A DNA stretch of 64,000 bases, taken from Rhizobium leguminosarum bv. trifolii WSM1325. GTDB taxonomy: Bacteria; Pseudomonadota; Alphaproteobacteria; Rhizobiales; Rhizobiaceae. The first letter of the stretch is position 1; each line of letters opens with the position of its first letter. The notes below the pieces were generated by a model that was given only the letters and a program-made list of their open reading frames with translations, did not search any database and was not told the DNA's origin. Of this stretch, positions 62,657 through 64,000 are shown one piece after another. The stretch is taken from NCBI GenBank assembly GCA_000023185.1, contig CP001625.1, positions 452,089 through 516,088 of the forward strand, read 5' to 3'. Position numbers and translations under genes: made by a program.

Positions 62657-64000
62657 ATGCCCATTCCCTATCGCTATTCAAAGGTTCTTCGCCGCTCCCG
62701 TGTTCTCTGGGGTTCCTTTTCCCTATGGCGGCCGAGACTGGTCTTCTGGTGCGGAGCATTGACAATCGGCGTGATCAGCGTTGGGTTTGCGAAGCTTGCG
62801 GATCTGGCGCAGAAGGGCTTCGGGTCTCTCACCTCCTCCGGTGAATGGGCCTTTCTGCTGCCCCTGGCGCTGACGCCGGCCGGATTTATGCTGTCGGCCT
62901 ATCTGGCGGCGACGCTGTTTCCAAATTCTGGTGGTAGCGGTATCCCGCAGGCGATCGCCGCCAGACATTTAAGACACGACGAAGACCGGACGCCGCTGCT
63001 GTCGCCGAAGATCGCCTTTGGCAAGATCGTGCTGACGGTGCTCGGACTGTTTTCCGGTGCTTCGATCGGGCGCGAGGGACCGACTGTCCAGGTCGGCGCA
63101 TCGATCATGCTCGCCGTCGCTAGGTTCAGTGGCATGGCGCAGGCGCGCGGGCTGATCCTTGCCGGTTCTGCGGCGGGAATTGCGGCCGCATTCAACACGC
63201 CGCTTGCCGGTATCGTCTTCGCGATCGAGGAAATGAGCCGGACCTACGAGTCTCGGGCGAACGGTCTGGTGCTGACCGCCGTCATTCTCTCCGGTCTCGC
63301 GGCACTCGGCCTTTCGGGCAGCTACAACTATTTTGGCATGGCCTCGGCGGCTCCGACGGAGTTTCGCGACTGGGGACTGGTTCTGATCTGCGGCATCGGC
63401 GGCGGCGCTCTTGGGGCGGCCTTTAGCGGCTTTGCGCTGCATTTTGGTCAGCGCATCCGCCGCTGGGCACAACCGCAGCCACTGAAGCGCATGCTGGCGC
63501 TAGCCGGTGTTTGCGGGTTGGCGATCGCAGTGATCGGCGTCGCAGCCGGCGGTACGACGTTCGGCACCGGCTACGAGCAGGCGAGAAGCGCAATCGAAGG
63601 CAACGCCCTTCCGCTGCTCTTCTTCCTCGAAAAACTTGCCGCCAGCTTCCTGTCGATGATCTCAGGCATTCCGGGCGGCATCTTTGCGCCATCGCTTGCG
63701 GTCGGCGCCGGTTTCGGCAGCACGGTCGGATCGCTGCTCGGCACTAGCATCGCGTTGGCGGCCATCCTCGGGATGGCAGGCTATTTCGCGGGCGTCGTGC
63801 AGGCGCCGATGACCGCCTTCGTCATCATCCTTGAAATGACCGGCGACCACCAGGCGGTTATCCCGATCATGGCGGTTTCGATGATCGGCTACGTGACATC
63901 GCGGATCCTGTCGCGCGAACCGCTTTATCACGGTCTCTCGCGCGTCTTCATCGCAGCGGCTATCCGAGCGCGGCGTGCTGTCGAAAGGGAATCCCAGTAG
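62657..64000 (+). CDS. ClC family chloride channel/transporter
   Basis: This 447-residue ClC protein has all the selectivity-filter motifs: GGSGIPQ, GREGPTVQVGA (with the gating Glu), and GIPGGIFAPSLAVGAGFG. About eighteen helical segments make up the usual fold, without the C-terminal CBS domains. It moves chloride in exchange for protons, or as a channel, at the inner membrane. The frame ends exactly at the last base with TAG, so the gene is complete. A decayed relative lies 1 kb upstream. Confidence 0.94.
   Translation: MPIPYRYSKVLRRSRVLWGSFSLWRPRLVFWCGALTIGVISVGFAKLADLAQKGFGSLTSSGEWAFLLPLALTPAGFMLSAYLAATLFPNSGGSGIPQAIAARHLRHDEDRTPLLSPKIAFGKIVLTVLGLFSGASIGREGPTVQVGASIMLAVARFSGMAQARGLILAGSAAGIAAAFNTPLAGIVFAIEEMSRTYESRANGLVLTAVILSGLAALGLSGSYNYFGMASAAPTEFRDWGLVLICGIGGGALGAAFSGFALHFGQRIRRWAQPQPLKRMLALAGVCGLAIAVIGVAAGGTTFGTGYEQARSAIEGNALPLLFFLEKLAASFLSMISGIPGGIFAPSLAVGAGFGSTVGSLLGTSIALAAILGMAGYFAGVVQAPMTAFVIILEMTGDHQAVIPIMAVSMIGYVTSRILSREPLYHGLSRVFIAAAIRARRAVERESQ

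Noticed and set aside
1..64000. CRISPR arrays, insertion sequences, prophage or plasmid replication/partition genes
   Set aside because: No regularly spaced repeats, transposase or integrase motifs, or repABC-type genes were seen on reading the window.

Overview
The window looks like a replicon of a Hyphomicrobiales (Rhizobiales) alphaproteobacterium, probably a rhizobium or agrobacterium relative. Codon use is GC-rich. Many small proteins are of the kind found almost only in rhizobia (DUF3175, DUF2934, DUF6481, pRiA4b ORF-3). Candidate EcfG-type general-stress promoters (GGAAC-N16/17-CGTT) occur. Accessory respiratory and stress genes, long gene-free stretches and several decayed genes suggest a plasmid, chromid or accessory chromosomal region. 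No ribosomal RNA, intact tRNA, CRISPR array, insertion sequence or replication origin was seen.

Layout. 0-3.4 kb: a cytochrome P450 overlaps an unidentified partial gene and diverges from an alpha/beta hydrolase. 3.4-16.5 kb: a stress island with a frameshifted response regulator, two short-chain dehydrogenases (one with a Tat signal), several tiny hydrophilic proteins, a broken quinone reductase, UdgX, a methyltransferase-erythromycin esterase fusion, a Cys-rich copper-storage-type protein and a very large LuxR-type ATPase regulator facing a DUF4242 gene across an inverted repeat. 16.5-27 kb: sparse, with LysR and XRE regulators, a tRNA 3' fragment, a split pRiA4b ORF-3 gene, a cold-shock gene with a long-range inverted repeat in its leader, a LysE exporter and a peroxiredoxin-like/2-oxoglutarate oxygenase fusion. 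27.6-30.2 kb: a bufferin-type RiPP operon (bufA-bufB-bufC-doxX). 30.6-37.3 kb: Kup potassium uptake, a CPA1 antiporter, a glycosyltransferase, a DUF2062 protein and NhaA.

38.4-50 kb is one tightly overlapping 12-gene operon. It encodes alternative complex III (actABCDEF), a conserved small membrane protein, a SCO copper chaperone and a caa3 oxidase with an A2-type subunit I and a cytochrome c-fused subunit II. It would carry electrons from quinol to oxygen without a bc1 complex. 50-61 kb carries small envelope proteins, a MarR regulator, an AI-2E family protein and a membrane PQQ-dependent dehydrogenase that would feed electrons to quinone.

The most notable pattern is a 17-bp imperfect palindrome, consensus ATATCAYGnCATGATAT, found six times between 50.4 and 61.0 kb. 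Copies lie upstream of the complex III-caa3 operon, a bactofilin-like gene, marR itself, the PQQ dehydrogenase and two small genes, and none was noticed elsewhere. I infer a local MarR regulon that joins a quinoprotein dehydrogenase to a bc1-independent terminal oxidase chain. The right end holds a decayed ClC fragment and an intact ClC channel gene that ends on the last base.
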